Source: JBFWNG01 sp050251195
GTDB taxonomy: Bacteria > Bdellovibrionota_B > Oligoflexia > Oligoflexales > Oligoflexaceae
Assembly (NCBI GenBank): GCA_050251195.1
Contig: JBFWNG010000005.1
Location: 1 to 64,000 of the forward strand
DNA length: 64,000 bases
Direction of reading: 5' to 3'
In this document: piece after piece, positions 32,534 to 39,539 of the stretch
Position numbering within the stretch: position 1 is the first letter of the stretch
Layout: each line of letters begins with the position of its first letter
Made by a program: the position numbers and the translations under genes
Notes under the pieces: generated by a model
Told to the model about the DNA's origin: nothing
The model's database searches: none
The model's input: the letters and a program-made list of their open reading frames with translations, nothing else

Positions 32534-33112
32534 TTAGCTTGCAACGGCGTTACTTGACTTGTCAGCCGTCTTGACTTTGACGGTTTTTGATTCATTCTCT
32601 TTTCTGTCGCCAAGAAGCTTACTGAAGAATCCGCCTTTGCCTTCGCCTATCTTGACCTTTTGTGGTTTTGACTCGCTGGCTCGCGGCACGGCAATTGTGA
32701 GGACGCCGTTTTGGTAATCAGCTTCAACGTCGGCGGTGTTGATGCCTTCGGGAAGCGTTATGGCGCGTTCAAATTTGCCGTATCGACATTCGATGATCCG
32801 GGACCGTCCTTCCCCTCGATCGGTCTCGTGTTTACGCTCTCCTGATACCACCAGCTGGTTGCCTTGAACTTCGATATTAATATCTTTCTTGTCAATGCCT
32901 GGGACGTCGAAACTCATGACGTAATGATTGTCTGTTTCCTCAACGTCAACCATAGGGGTAAAGATGCGACTCTCGTCGAAGGTGCGGAGACCACCACCGG
33001 TCATGGCTTCGTTCATAAACTCGTCCATTTGCCGCAGCAGGGGCCTAAACGAACCAAAGCTTGTTATAGGCCGATCTCTATCCATGTCTCGCCAAAGTTC
33101 TGGGTAATTCAT
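32534..33112 (-). CDS. Small heat-shock protein (Hsp20/alpha-crystallin)
   Basis: ATP-independent holdase chaperone of 192 residues. The alpha-crystallin domain spans about 50-145: FTPMVDVEETDNHYVMSFDVPG, then GNQLVVSGERKHE, YGKFERAITLPEGI and the closing NGVLTIAVPRA. The N-terminal ~45 residues are the usual variable region. The C-terminal tail is longer than usual and Lys-rich, and lacks a plain IxI/V oligomerisation motif except possibly KVKIG. GGAGG precedes the ATG. A sigma-54 promoter lies 76 bases upstream, an uncommon control for a heat-shock gene (sigma-32, CIRCE or ROSE elements are usual; none was seen). Confidence 0.93.
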   Translation of the reverse strand: MNYPELWRDMDRDRPITSFGSFRPLLRQMDEFMNEAMTGGGLRTFDESRIFTPMVDVEETDNHYVMSFDVPGIDKKDINIEVQGNQLVVSGERKHETDRGEGRSRIIECRYGKFERAITLPEGINTADVEADYQNGVLTIAVPRASESKPQKVKIGEGKGGFFSKLLGDRKENESKTVKVKTADKSSNAVAS

Positions 33113-33187
33113 ACTCGTATCCTCCTTTCATTCTGCAGGGTTTTTGTTAGCGCCACCCACGTTAATCATTTGCGGCATCCCGTGCAG

Positions 33188-33204
33188 AGCAAAAATAAGG
33201 CCAA
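33188..33204 (-). promoter_or_regulatory. Sigma-54 (-24/-12) promoter for hsp20
   Basis: On the minus strand, TTGGCCTTATTTTTGCT has intact TTGGC and TTGCT blocks at the correct spacing. The -12 block is 76 bases before the Hsp20 start codon. Confidence 0.7.
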
Positions 33205-33243
33205 AATGCAGGCTGTCAAGACGTGATGTTTGATCATAAGATG

Positions 33244-33350
33244 CTAATAATACGTGAGAAACACGACGGTAGAAACCTGGGAAACTCCGGTGCAAGTCCA
33301 TCTAAGGATACAGCGCGCCTATGCCGATAATGTGGAGTGGTATTTTTCTC
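33244..33350 (+). ncRNA. Possible cobalamin-riboswitch-like leader
   Basis: The leader contains GGGAA, ACUCC, GGUG, CAA and GUCC in a row (33280-33302), matching the conserved GGGAA...GGUGxxAxUCC core of cobalamin riboswitches, followed at the right place by a GC-rich block ending CCGAUAA (33321-33340) that loosely matches the conserved second part. The late B12-box arm is not evident, so only the shorter AdoCbl-variant type would fit. The first pairing arms are imperfect. This is an eye match only. Confidence 0.3.
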
Positions 33351-33407
33351 CTCTTTCCCGGTGCACGACTGCATTGAGGCCATACGAGGACGGACACGGA
33401 CAAGCTT

Positions 33408-34523
33408 ATGGCACTAAAAAATCTATTGGCGCTCATCCTTGCCTTCGCAACACTGGGATGCAAGGAAACGTTTTACTACAATTCCTCAGACTACAAGGTG
33501 GACCAAACAGACCGCGATGTGGAGTTCTCGGAAGAGGAGGTTCAGGCGATTTGGGCCAAGCTGAAAGCTCGGATAGAATCCGGTGAAAATGTCGACGGTA
33601 CGGTTCGGGCACTCATCAAAATCGCGAGATCGCGTCTGGTGGAAGACAATCCTCTTCAATCATTCAAACTCGACGATTCCAGACGATCTCAGCTGAAAGA
33701 CAAGCGCGATTTTTATCTCGCACAAACCACGGCGGCATTGAACGCCTATAAATTTGTAGACGGGTGCGACGGCCTCCTTTTCACGTCGCTCCTTCGCTCT
33801 TCGGGATACGATGTTGATCTATATCAAGCACAACAGAAGGGAGTGCCTGGCAAGTGGCACCGGAATGCAACGCAGGACTGTTTGCAGACGGGACAAAGCG
33901 AAAGTACGATTAGTCGCGACATGCTTTTGGGTTTAGTGACGGCATTCTTGCACACGGAGGATGAACAGGGGATAGGGGACTTGATCGCTTATGCTGACGA
34001 AAACAACGATATCATGGGTGACGCAAGTTCGAAGGAAGAACAGCTTTCGAGAACCCTCGTAACGCCAAGCCTCAAAGGTCTCTTTTACGAAATCCAATAT
34101 CGGCTCACGGGAATTGATAACGATTTGCGCGGATACATTCCCGATTTTGACAAGGATCTAACCGGCTTCGAAGCTCATTTACAGGGCTTAAGAATTCTCC
34201 TACGTGGATCGCTTTACGAAGGGCTGCTCGACGAAGATATTGAAGTATTGCAGACGCAGTTAGCCAAGAATCCCGACAACGTCGTTTTCATGATGACGCT
34301 TCGTGCCTTCACGACTGGTGACATGAACGAAGCAGCCGATCTTCTTTTGGATCCTACGCTATTCCCAAATGATCGATTGCCTTCTTCTTCCGATCGATGC
34401 GAAGCATATATCTGGCAGCGAGACCAGAACTCATCGGATTGGCAGCCTTGTGCCAGCGAAGGGAAGACTCATGCAGGCGTCGATTTACTTTTTGCGGCGA
34501 CCTACATATTGGGACTATTTTAG
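33408..34523 (+). CDS. Hypothetical lipoprotein
   Basis: A 371-residue lipoprotein (LAFATLGC) that is largely helical, with few prolines and long charged helices (EEEVQAIWAKLKARIESGE, LAQTTAALNAYKF), resembling helical-repeat (TPR-like) proteins, plus four Cys in the mature part. No motif gives a function. Another outer-membrane-type gene follows after 18 bases, so they form a two-gene operon. The long leader in front has a riboswitch-like core and a weak GG/GC sigma-54-like site (33279-33295) within it. Confidence 0.7.
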   Translation: MALKNLLALILAFATLGCKETFYYNSSDYKVDQTDRDVEFSEEEVQAIWAKLKARIESGENVDGTVRALIKIARSRLVEDNPLQSFKLDDSRRSQLKDKRDFYLAQTTAALNAYKFVDGCDGLLFTSLLRSSGYDVDLYQAQQKGVPGKWHRNATQDCLQTGQSESTISRDMLLGLVTAFLHTEDEQGIGDLIAYADENNDIMGDASSKEEQLSRTLVTPSLKGLFYEIQYRLTGIDNDLRGYIPDFDKDLTGFEAHLQGLRILLRGSLYEGLLDEDIEVLQTQLAKNPDNVVFMMTLRAFTTGDMNEAADLLLDPTLFPNDRLPSSSDRCEAYIWQRDQNSSDWQPCASEGKTHAGVDLLFAATYILGLF

Positions 34524-34541
34524 GCGAACGAAAGGTGTGCA

Positions 34542-35231
34542 TTGCCAAGTTTTATTTTATATTTTGTAGCTTTTCTTTTCGCCTTGGAGGCGAGTGCCAA
34601 GTCTCCGAAGAAAAAGGACGTGAAGAAGGATTGGAAGCAGCACCGAAATTCTGTTTACTACTCGCTGGGCATTCCTCATCCGATTGAAGTCGGATACGGA
34701 AGGGCGATCGGTGAGGGCAAATCCCTGGGATTGGCCGTTGGGCAAATTGCTAGGAATCTCAGGCCTGGCAAAGGCATGTCTGACCTCCGTGCGAGCATGA
34801 CTCACGCTGAAATGAGATATCTTGCCACCCCTAAAGCTCAGCGACCGCCATTTTGGGGCGTTTCGTTGGGCTACCAGAAGCTTTCGCTTAGCGGTACTAA
34901 GCATACAAACTTGAACTATCAAGAGATAGAGGTTCCCGTCGATCTAAAGGCCCGCGTAGAAGTCGAAGCTTTTTACTGGACTCCTCAAGCGGGGATGCAT
35001 TGGGAATGGGAAAGCGGCTTCTTTTATAATTTTGTCGTGGGAGTACAGATACCCTTCTATGCCAAGTCGAGGGTTAAAGCGAAGTTCTCGGAAGACCCTA
35101 TTTTAGACGAGGCAGTAAAATCGACGGAAAGCTACCAGAAGCTCGAAGGTGACGTTGAGCACCTTGCAGAAAGATACGGTCGGCTAGCGATTGTCCTGAT
35201 CAAGCTAGTTGAGATCGGTTGGGAATTTTAG
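34542..35231 (+). CDS. Outer-membrane beta-barrel-like protein with TTG start
   Basis: A 229-residue exported protein. It begins with TTG, preceded by AAAGGTG at normal distance; no ATG fits. Signal peptide to about ALEASA, then a basic stretch and beta-strands with aromatic girdles (SLGLAVGQIARNLR, PPFWGVSLGYQKLSLSG, VEVEAFYWTPQAGMHWEWESGFFYNFVVGVQI). It ends in Trp-Glu-Phe, with the terminal aromatic typical of barrel proteins. A helical section (about 185-215) interrupts the last strands. It is co-transcribed with the preceding lipoprotein, and the two may form an envelope complex. Confidence 0.7.
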   Translation: MPSFILYFVAFLFALEASAKSPKKKDVKKDWKQHRNSVYYSLGIPHPIEVGYGRAIGEGKSLGLAVGQIARNLRPGKGMSDLRASMTHAEMRYLATPKAQRPPFWGVSLGYQKLSLSGTKHTNLNYQEIEVPVDLKARVEVEAFYWTPQAGMHWEWESGFFYNFVVGVQIPFYAKSRVKAKFSEDPILDEAVKSTESYQKLEGDVEHLAERYGRLAIVLIKLVEIGWEF

Positions 35232-35285
35232 TCTCGTTTTGAGTCCGCCAAAGCGGCGCGCATCAAGGAATCCAAACATTTAGAT

Positions 35286-35302
35286 CTGGCACAGAGCTTG
35301 CG
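35286..35302 (+). promoter_or_regulatory. Sigma-54 (-24/-12) promoter for the Cys-rich secreted protein
   Basis: CTGGCACAGAGCTTGCG contains the full TGGCAC-N5-TTGC consensus, 33 bases before the ATG. CGCCAAAG lies about 40 bases upstream (35246-35253). Confidence 0.75.
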
Positions 35303-35334
35303 ATAGCGGGTCCGTTTCCTCTTTTGGATACCTT

Positions 35335-35808
35335 ATGAAAAACATGCTATGCCTGGCGCTTTCTTTGATCGCCGTTGGTGCTCAGTCACAGGAGGGACAG
35401 TCCTGTTTCGCCTCAAACGGTAAGACAAGTTACGAAGGCTATAACGTTGAAGCTGCGGTGGATCACTGCATAGAACGTTCCCATAAGGACCGCCAACACC
35501 TATGTGGATGGGGAGTAAGATGTAGCGAGGGTATAAGCATTTGCACCGTCCACAACGGCCTTCAAGGATATAATGGGAGCTCGGTCGAGGCGGTTATTCA
35601 AAGATGTGAGCAGTTTTCGCCGGCGAAACGCGAGCATCTATGTGCTCGGGACGTGAGATGCGAGGGCGATATTGCGGTTTGCGCCGCATCGAACGGAATC
35701 TATAATTTTAGCGGAGGTTGGATTGACGCTGCGGTGCGAAGATGCGTCAGAAACTCCGCGCTGGAGCATCAGTATCTATGCAGGGAAACTGCGAATTGCT
35801 CTTTGTAG
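35335..35808 (+). CDS. Secreted Cys-rich protein with three repeats
   Basis: A 157-residue exported protein: signal peptide ending near VGAQS, then three tandem repeats of about 43 residues, each with four Cys in the order C..NG....G..(V/I)(E/D)AA(V)..C........HLC....(R/N)C. Repeat starts are near residues 23, 68 and 113. Each repeat likely forms a small disulphide-bonded helical unit. The single-repeat secreted protein at 15.4 kb has the same layout, so a small family of this domain exists in the genome. No known family name is offered. The gene stands alone behind a near-perfect sigma-54 promoter, which is striking for so small a secreted protein. Confidence 0.75.
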   Translation: MKNMLCLALSLIAVGAQSQEGQSCFASNGKTSYEGYNVEAAVDHCIERSHKDRQHLCGWGVRCSEGISICTVHNGLQGYNGSSVEAVIQRCEQFSPAKREHLCARDVRCEGDIAVCAASNGIYNFSGGWIDAAVRRCVRNSALEHQYLCRETANCSL

Positions 35809-35887
35809 GACGATTTGAGAAAACAATGGCAAGTCGGACCTATCCTCGGCTATAATGCCTCAAGTTTTTTCAAAATCTGAGGGATAG

Positions 35888-36865
35888 ATGGCAAGAACAT
35901 TGCCGATATTCTTATTCCTGCTTGCATTCACCGGATGTAGGAAGGAAGAGAAAGGTTTAGCTCCAAGGCGGCAGCCACTTCAAAGTCCGCAACCACAGGC
36001 TCCGGTTGGGTCGCCTGGCGGAGGCCAGCCGTCAGCCGACGCAACGGGAATCCCTTTAGGAAAAAATAATAAGAAATATTGCTTTATCGGCGACACCGGG
36101 ACCGGAGAAAAAAAGCAACTGGATGTAGCCAGTGCTTTACAGCAGCAGGGCTGCGGCATGATTTTTCATACCGGTGACATCATTTATGATCAGGGAATAA
36201 AAAATAAGGACGATCCTGAGTTCATAGCGAAGTTTTGGGATCCTTACAAAAAAATTCTAGAAGAAGATAAAGTCCCGTTCTACATGGTTGCGGGCAACCA
36301 CGATTGGGAGAGCCCCGGTACGGCGGATGCTTGGAAAGAAGTCGCCAAAGCGCATCCCGACGTTATTTATTATCCACACTATTGGTACGCAACATGGCTA
36401 AACCGTGAAAAGACAGCCTGTTTGTTTGTATTCGACACGCAGGTGGATGCGGCAAAACAAGAAGAGTTTTTTGAGAAGGAGAAGGGAAATTTTGCGGGGT
36501 GTAGGTTTTCGATTGCGATGGGCCACCACCCTTATGCGGGAGCAAGAAAGACTTTAAAGGCCGAAGGTGAGTTTAAAAAGATGATTGAGAAGAGCATCCT
36601 CGGGCATTTTGATCTCTACATAAGCGGCCATATGCATCAGCTTGAAGATGTCGGCGTTTTAAACAATTCGGGGACGCGGCAACTGATTTCGGGCGCCGGG
36701 GCGCGCCTGCACGATCTTGACGACAAACCTGGAGATTGGGCCGAGGTAGCTTTAGGGTATCTGGTACTAGTTGAATCAGGGACTAGTGAAATGAAATATC
36801 AGTTTGTCGATGTGAACAATAAACCGTTGCGCGAAGCGACATACAAAGGAGTGGGATTACGATGA
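35888..36865 (+). CDS. Metallophosphoesterase lipoprotein (acid-phosphatase type)
   Basis: A 325-residue lipoprotein (LLAFTGC) with a Pro/Gln linker and a calcineurin-type phosphoesterase domain. All metal-binding blocks are there in order: GDTGTGE, GDIIYDQ, GNHDWES, MGHHPYA and SGHMHQLE. The layout resembles tartrate-resistant (purple) acid phosphatases. It would act in the periplasm or on the cell surface on phosphoesters. Its stop overlaps the ATG of the next gene, a vanadium haloperoxidase/acid phosphatase-type protein, by four bases, so two enzymes of phosphate/oxyanion chemistry are co-translated. A TATAAT lies about 40 bases before the ATG, without a clear -35. Confidence 0.9.
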   Translation: MARTLPIFLFLLAFTGCRKEEKGLAPRRQPLQSPQPQAPVGSPGGGQPSADATGIPLGKNNKKYCFIGDTGTGEKKQLDVASALQQQGCGMIFHTGDIIYDQGIKNKDDPEFIAKFWDPYKKILEEDKVPFYMVAGNHDWESPGTADAWKEVAKAHPDVIYYPHYWYATWLNREKTACLFVFDTQVDAAKQEEFFEKEKGNFAGCRFSIAMGHHPYAGARKTLKAEGEFKKMIEKSILGHFDLYISGHMHQLEDVGVLNNSGTRQLISGAGARLHDLDDKPGDWAEVALGYLVLVESGTSEMKYQFVDVNNKPLREATYKGVGLR

Positions 36866-38415
36866 TGAGAAGCGATATGCCGCGTTGTTGGTTCAAAGGT
36901 TTGTTGATTGGCTTATGGTTTTGCGCAACGGGTTTGTTCGCAGCCACGAATGACGGGCTCACTATTCATCGGTCCAAGAACTTAGCGCCGACCGCTGCCT
37001 ACAAGTGGGTCGATATTCTTCTGGAGGCGTCGGGACGAGAGGTTGATCGCGTCGGAGCGCGTCCCACAATTTTGTCGCGTTCCATGGCAGTAGTATTGAC
37101 CGCCATGTATGACGCCTGGGCTGCGTACGATGACAAAGCGATTGGAACCAGATTGGGCGACCAACTCCGAAGACCGAAAGATGAACGGACTTTGAAGAAC
37201 AAGGAGATCGCGATAGCATACGCCGCATACCGAACCCTTCTTGATATATACGGAGACGCTGACGAAAAGTGGATTCGAGGTCAAATGAAGGCTATGGGCT
37301 ACAACCCCGATGAAAGAACGGAAGATAAGACCCGAGCAGAAGGTGTAGGAAATGTTGCCGCCGCTGCGGTCATCGAATATCGCCACCATGACGGAGCCAA
37401 TCAACTCGGTGACGAGCCGGGTTCAGCGGGAGAACCTTATTCGGACTACACGTTTTATCGACCGCTGAATACGCCTGATCTCTTTTTGAACAAATTAACA
37501 TGGCTCCCCATTCCATTCGTCAGGGCGAATGGCGAAACCTTCAGTCCGGGATTTTTGACGGCACATTGGTATCGGGTAAAGCCTTTCGCCCTTGAATCGT
37601 CCAAGCAGTTCCGAGCGCCGCCCCCGCCACAATGGGACTCGGCCAAAATAAAGAAGGAAATCGAAGAAGCCGTCGCGGTTAACTCCGCTCTGACAATTGA
37701 ACAAAAAGCTATTGTTGAGTTCATGCGCGATGGACCGCGTTCCACTGGACAATCAGGACATTGGCTTTTGTTCGCTCAAGATGTATCGAGAAGGGACAAG
37801 TACAATCTCGACCAAGACGTGAAACTTTTTTTCGCGATCGGCAATATCTCTTTTGACGGTTTTATCGCCTGTTGGGAGACGAAGCGATTTTACGACACGG
37901 GAAGACCATACTGGTTCGTGCGACTTCAGAAGAAAGACCAAGTTGTGCGAGGTTGGGCGGGGCCCGGCAATGGCGTGAAGAGTATAAAAGCTGAAGAGTG
38001 GCTTCCATACTCACCCGCAGTCTTTCGAACGCCACCTTTCCCCGGTTACACATCGGGGCATGCAACAGTGAGCGGGGCGGCCGCAAAAATCTTAGAACTC
38101 TACACTGGGAGCGATCGTTTCAACGCTGTGGAGGTTAGAAGCGCTGGCGATCTTACCGAAAAGGAATTCACAGTTCAGCAAATGCAGGCAGTGGATGGTA
38201 GTCCCGACGGAAAGGCGACAACAAAAGAGGTGAGACTGCCTCTTCCTACCTTCACTGCGACATCGGAGATGGCGGCGGTATCGCGACTATGGGGCGGCTA
38301 TCATATCCGCACGGACAATGAAGCAGGTTTGGATATGGGACGGAAAATTGCAGTCTACAGTTGGCCCATTTACCAGGCTTATTTCAACGGAGAGAAAAAA
38401 ATCAGTTTGCGCTGA
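36862..38415 (+). CDS. Vanadium-dependent haloperoxidase/PAP2-type protein
   Basis: A 517-residue exported protein (signal to about LFAA, residue 28). The oxyanion-binding residues of vanadium haloperoxidases and class A acid phosphatases are all present: Lys341 and Arg348 in K-x6-RP (TKRFYDTGRP), Ser398-Gly399-His400 in GYTSGHAT, and Arg475 and His481 in SRLWGGYH. Long N-terminal helices (about 40-200) match the haloperoxidase-like group of larger proteins rather than small PAP2 phosphatases. It may be a haloperoxidase or a phosphatase; the sequence alone does not decide. It is translationally coupled to the metallophosphoesterase. Confidence 0.88.
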   Translation: MMRSDMPRCWFKGLLIGLWFCATGLFAATNDGLTIHRSKNLAPTAAYKWVDILLEASGREVDRVGARPTILSRSMAVVLTAMYDAWAAYDDKAIGTRLGDQLRRPKDERTLKNKEIAIAYAAYRTLLDIYGDADEKWIRGQMKAMGYNPDERTEDKTRAEGVGNVAAAAVIEYRHHDGANQLGDEPGSAGEPYSDYTFYRPLNTPDLFLNKLTWLPIPFVRANGETFSPGFLTAHWYRVKPFALESSKQFRAPPPPQWDSAKIKKEIEEAVAVNSALTIEQKAIVEFMRDGPRSTGQSGHWLLFAQDVSRRDKYNLDQDVKLFFAIGNISFDGFIACWETKRFYDTGRPYWFVRLQKKDQVVRGWAGPGNGVKSIKAEEWLPYSPAVFRTPPFPGYTSGHATVSGAAAKILELYTGSDRFNAVEVRSAGDLTEKEFTVQQMQAVDGSPDGKATTKEVRLPLPTFTATSEMAAVSRLWGGYHIRTDNEAGLDMGRKIAVYSWPIYQAYFNGEKKISLR

Positions 38416-38432
38416 TAACTTCGTCGGATCTG

Positions 38433-38449
38433 TTGGCACATCCTTTGCT
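38433..38449 (+). promoter_or_regulatory. Sigma-54 (-24/-12) promoter for the glycosyltransferase-debranching operon
   Basis: TTGGCACATCCTTTGCT matches the full sigma-54 consensus in both blocks. It ends 26 bases before the glycosyltransferase ATG, and the expected transcript start falls just before the GGAG ribosome-binding site. Confidence 0.85.
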
Positions 38450-38474
38450 TTCTCCTCAGCTTGGAGAAAGCATT

Positions 38475-39530
38475 ATGAGAATTGCCCAAGTTTCACCTCT
38501 TTACGAAAGCGTGCCGCCTAAGCTCTACGGCGGAACAGAACGTATTGTATCTTACCTCACGGAACAGCTCGTCGAGCAAGGACACGAAGTGACTCTGTTT
38601 GCTTCCGGTGACTCGGAGACTTCGGCTACGCTTGTTCCGATTAGCGCGGCGGGCCTACGGTTGAACCCAAAAATTGCCGATCCGATTGCCTTGCACGTTG
38701 CAATGGTTGAATTTGTGGCAAAGCTCGAAAACAACTTTGACGTTATCCATTTCCATATAGAGTATCTCCATTTTCCTGTTTCCAGACGCGCTGACTATAG
38801 TCATGTGACAACTCTGCATGGTCGGCTCGACCTTCCAGAGATCGGTGTACTGTTGCGTGAATACCGGGAGATACCAGTGGTGTCGATATCAGACAACCAG
38901 AGGCGACCAGTTAACGATTACCCGAACTGGGTAGGAACGGTCTATCACGGCTTGCCACCCGACAAATACCGGCTCAATACGACTCCGGAGGGATATTTTG
39001 CGTTCCTAGGCAGAATCTCGCCCGACAAAGGTATCGAATCTGCAGTAAGAATTGCTCAGAGGAGCGGAAGGCGTCTTAAGGTCGCCGCGAAGGTCGACAA
39101 GAACGATAGGGAATATTATGAATCGATAAGATCGATTTTTGACGCTCCAGGTATTGAGTTTGTCGGCGAGATATCGGATGCGGAGAAACAGGAGTTTTTG
39201 GGCAACGCCGCGGCTTTGGTATTTCCGATTCAGTGGCCGGAGCCATTCGGAATTGTAATGATTGAAGCTCTTGCTTGTGGGACTCCAGTTATTGCTTTCC
39301 CTAACGGCTCGGTTCCGGAGATCCTTGAAAACGGGAAGACGGGATTTATCGTGGGTTCGGAGGAGCAAGCGGTGTTGGCCGCGGATAGGCTTTATCGGAT
39401 AGATCGCGCAACCTGCCGTAAGGAATTTGATTTGAGATTCACCTCTGCGCGCATGGCCAGGGATTATGTTCGCATTTACAACAAAGTCATATTAGCGAGT
39501 GGTTATAGGTCTAGCGGCATCTCCGCGTAG
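38475..39530 (+). CDS. GT4-family glycosyltransferase
   Basis: A 351-residue retaining glycosyltransferase of GT-B fold. The start is MRIAQVSPLYESVPPKLYGG, with GGAG upstream; the frame is open earlier, but the promoter lies there. The N-terminal acceptor domain begins with the usual glycine loop (YGGTERIVSYL). The C-terminal donor domain has LGRISPDKG and the E-x7-E block in PEPFGIVMIEALACGTPVIAF. Relatives of this type often sit beside amylo-alpha-1,6-glucosidases, as here (the next gene begins 10 bases later), suggesting a role in alpha-glucan or related polysaccharide metabolism. Confidence 0.9.
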   Translation: MRIAQVSPLYESVPPKLYGGTERIVSYLTEQLVEQGHEVTLFASGDSETSATLVPISAAGLRLNPKIADPIALHVAMVEFVAKLENNFDVIHFHIEYLHFPVSRRADYSHVTTLHGRLDLPEIGVLLREYREIPVVSISDNQRRPVNDYPNWVGTVYHGLPPDKYRLNTTPEGYFAFLGRISPDKGIESAVRIAQRSGRRLKVAAKVDKNDREYYESIRSIFDAPGIEFVGEISDAEKQEFLGNAAALVFPIQWPEPFGIVMIEALACGTPVIAFPNGSVPEILENGKTGFIVGSEEQAVLAADRLYRIDRATCRKEFDLRFTSARMARDYVRIYNKVILASGYRSSGISA

Positions 39531-39539
39531 GATTAACTC

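Noticed and set aside
33279..33295. TGGGAAACTCCGGTGCA as a sigma-54 promoter for the lipoprotein at 33.4 kb
   Set aside because: GG and GC spacing fits, but the -24 block is poor and the sequence is better explained as the riboswitch-like core.
33254..33586. Open frame through the leader of the lipoprotein gene
   Set aside because: It runs through the structured leader and into the real gene in a different frame, with Arg/Cys-rich sequence unlike a protein.
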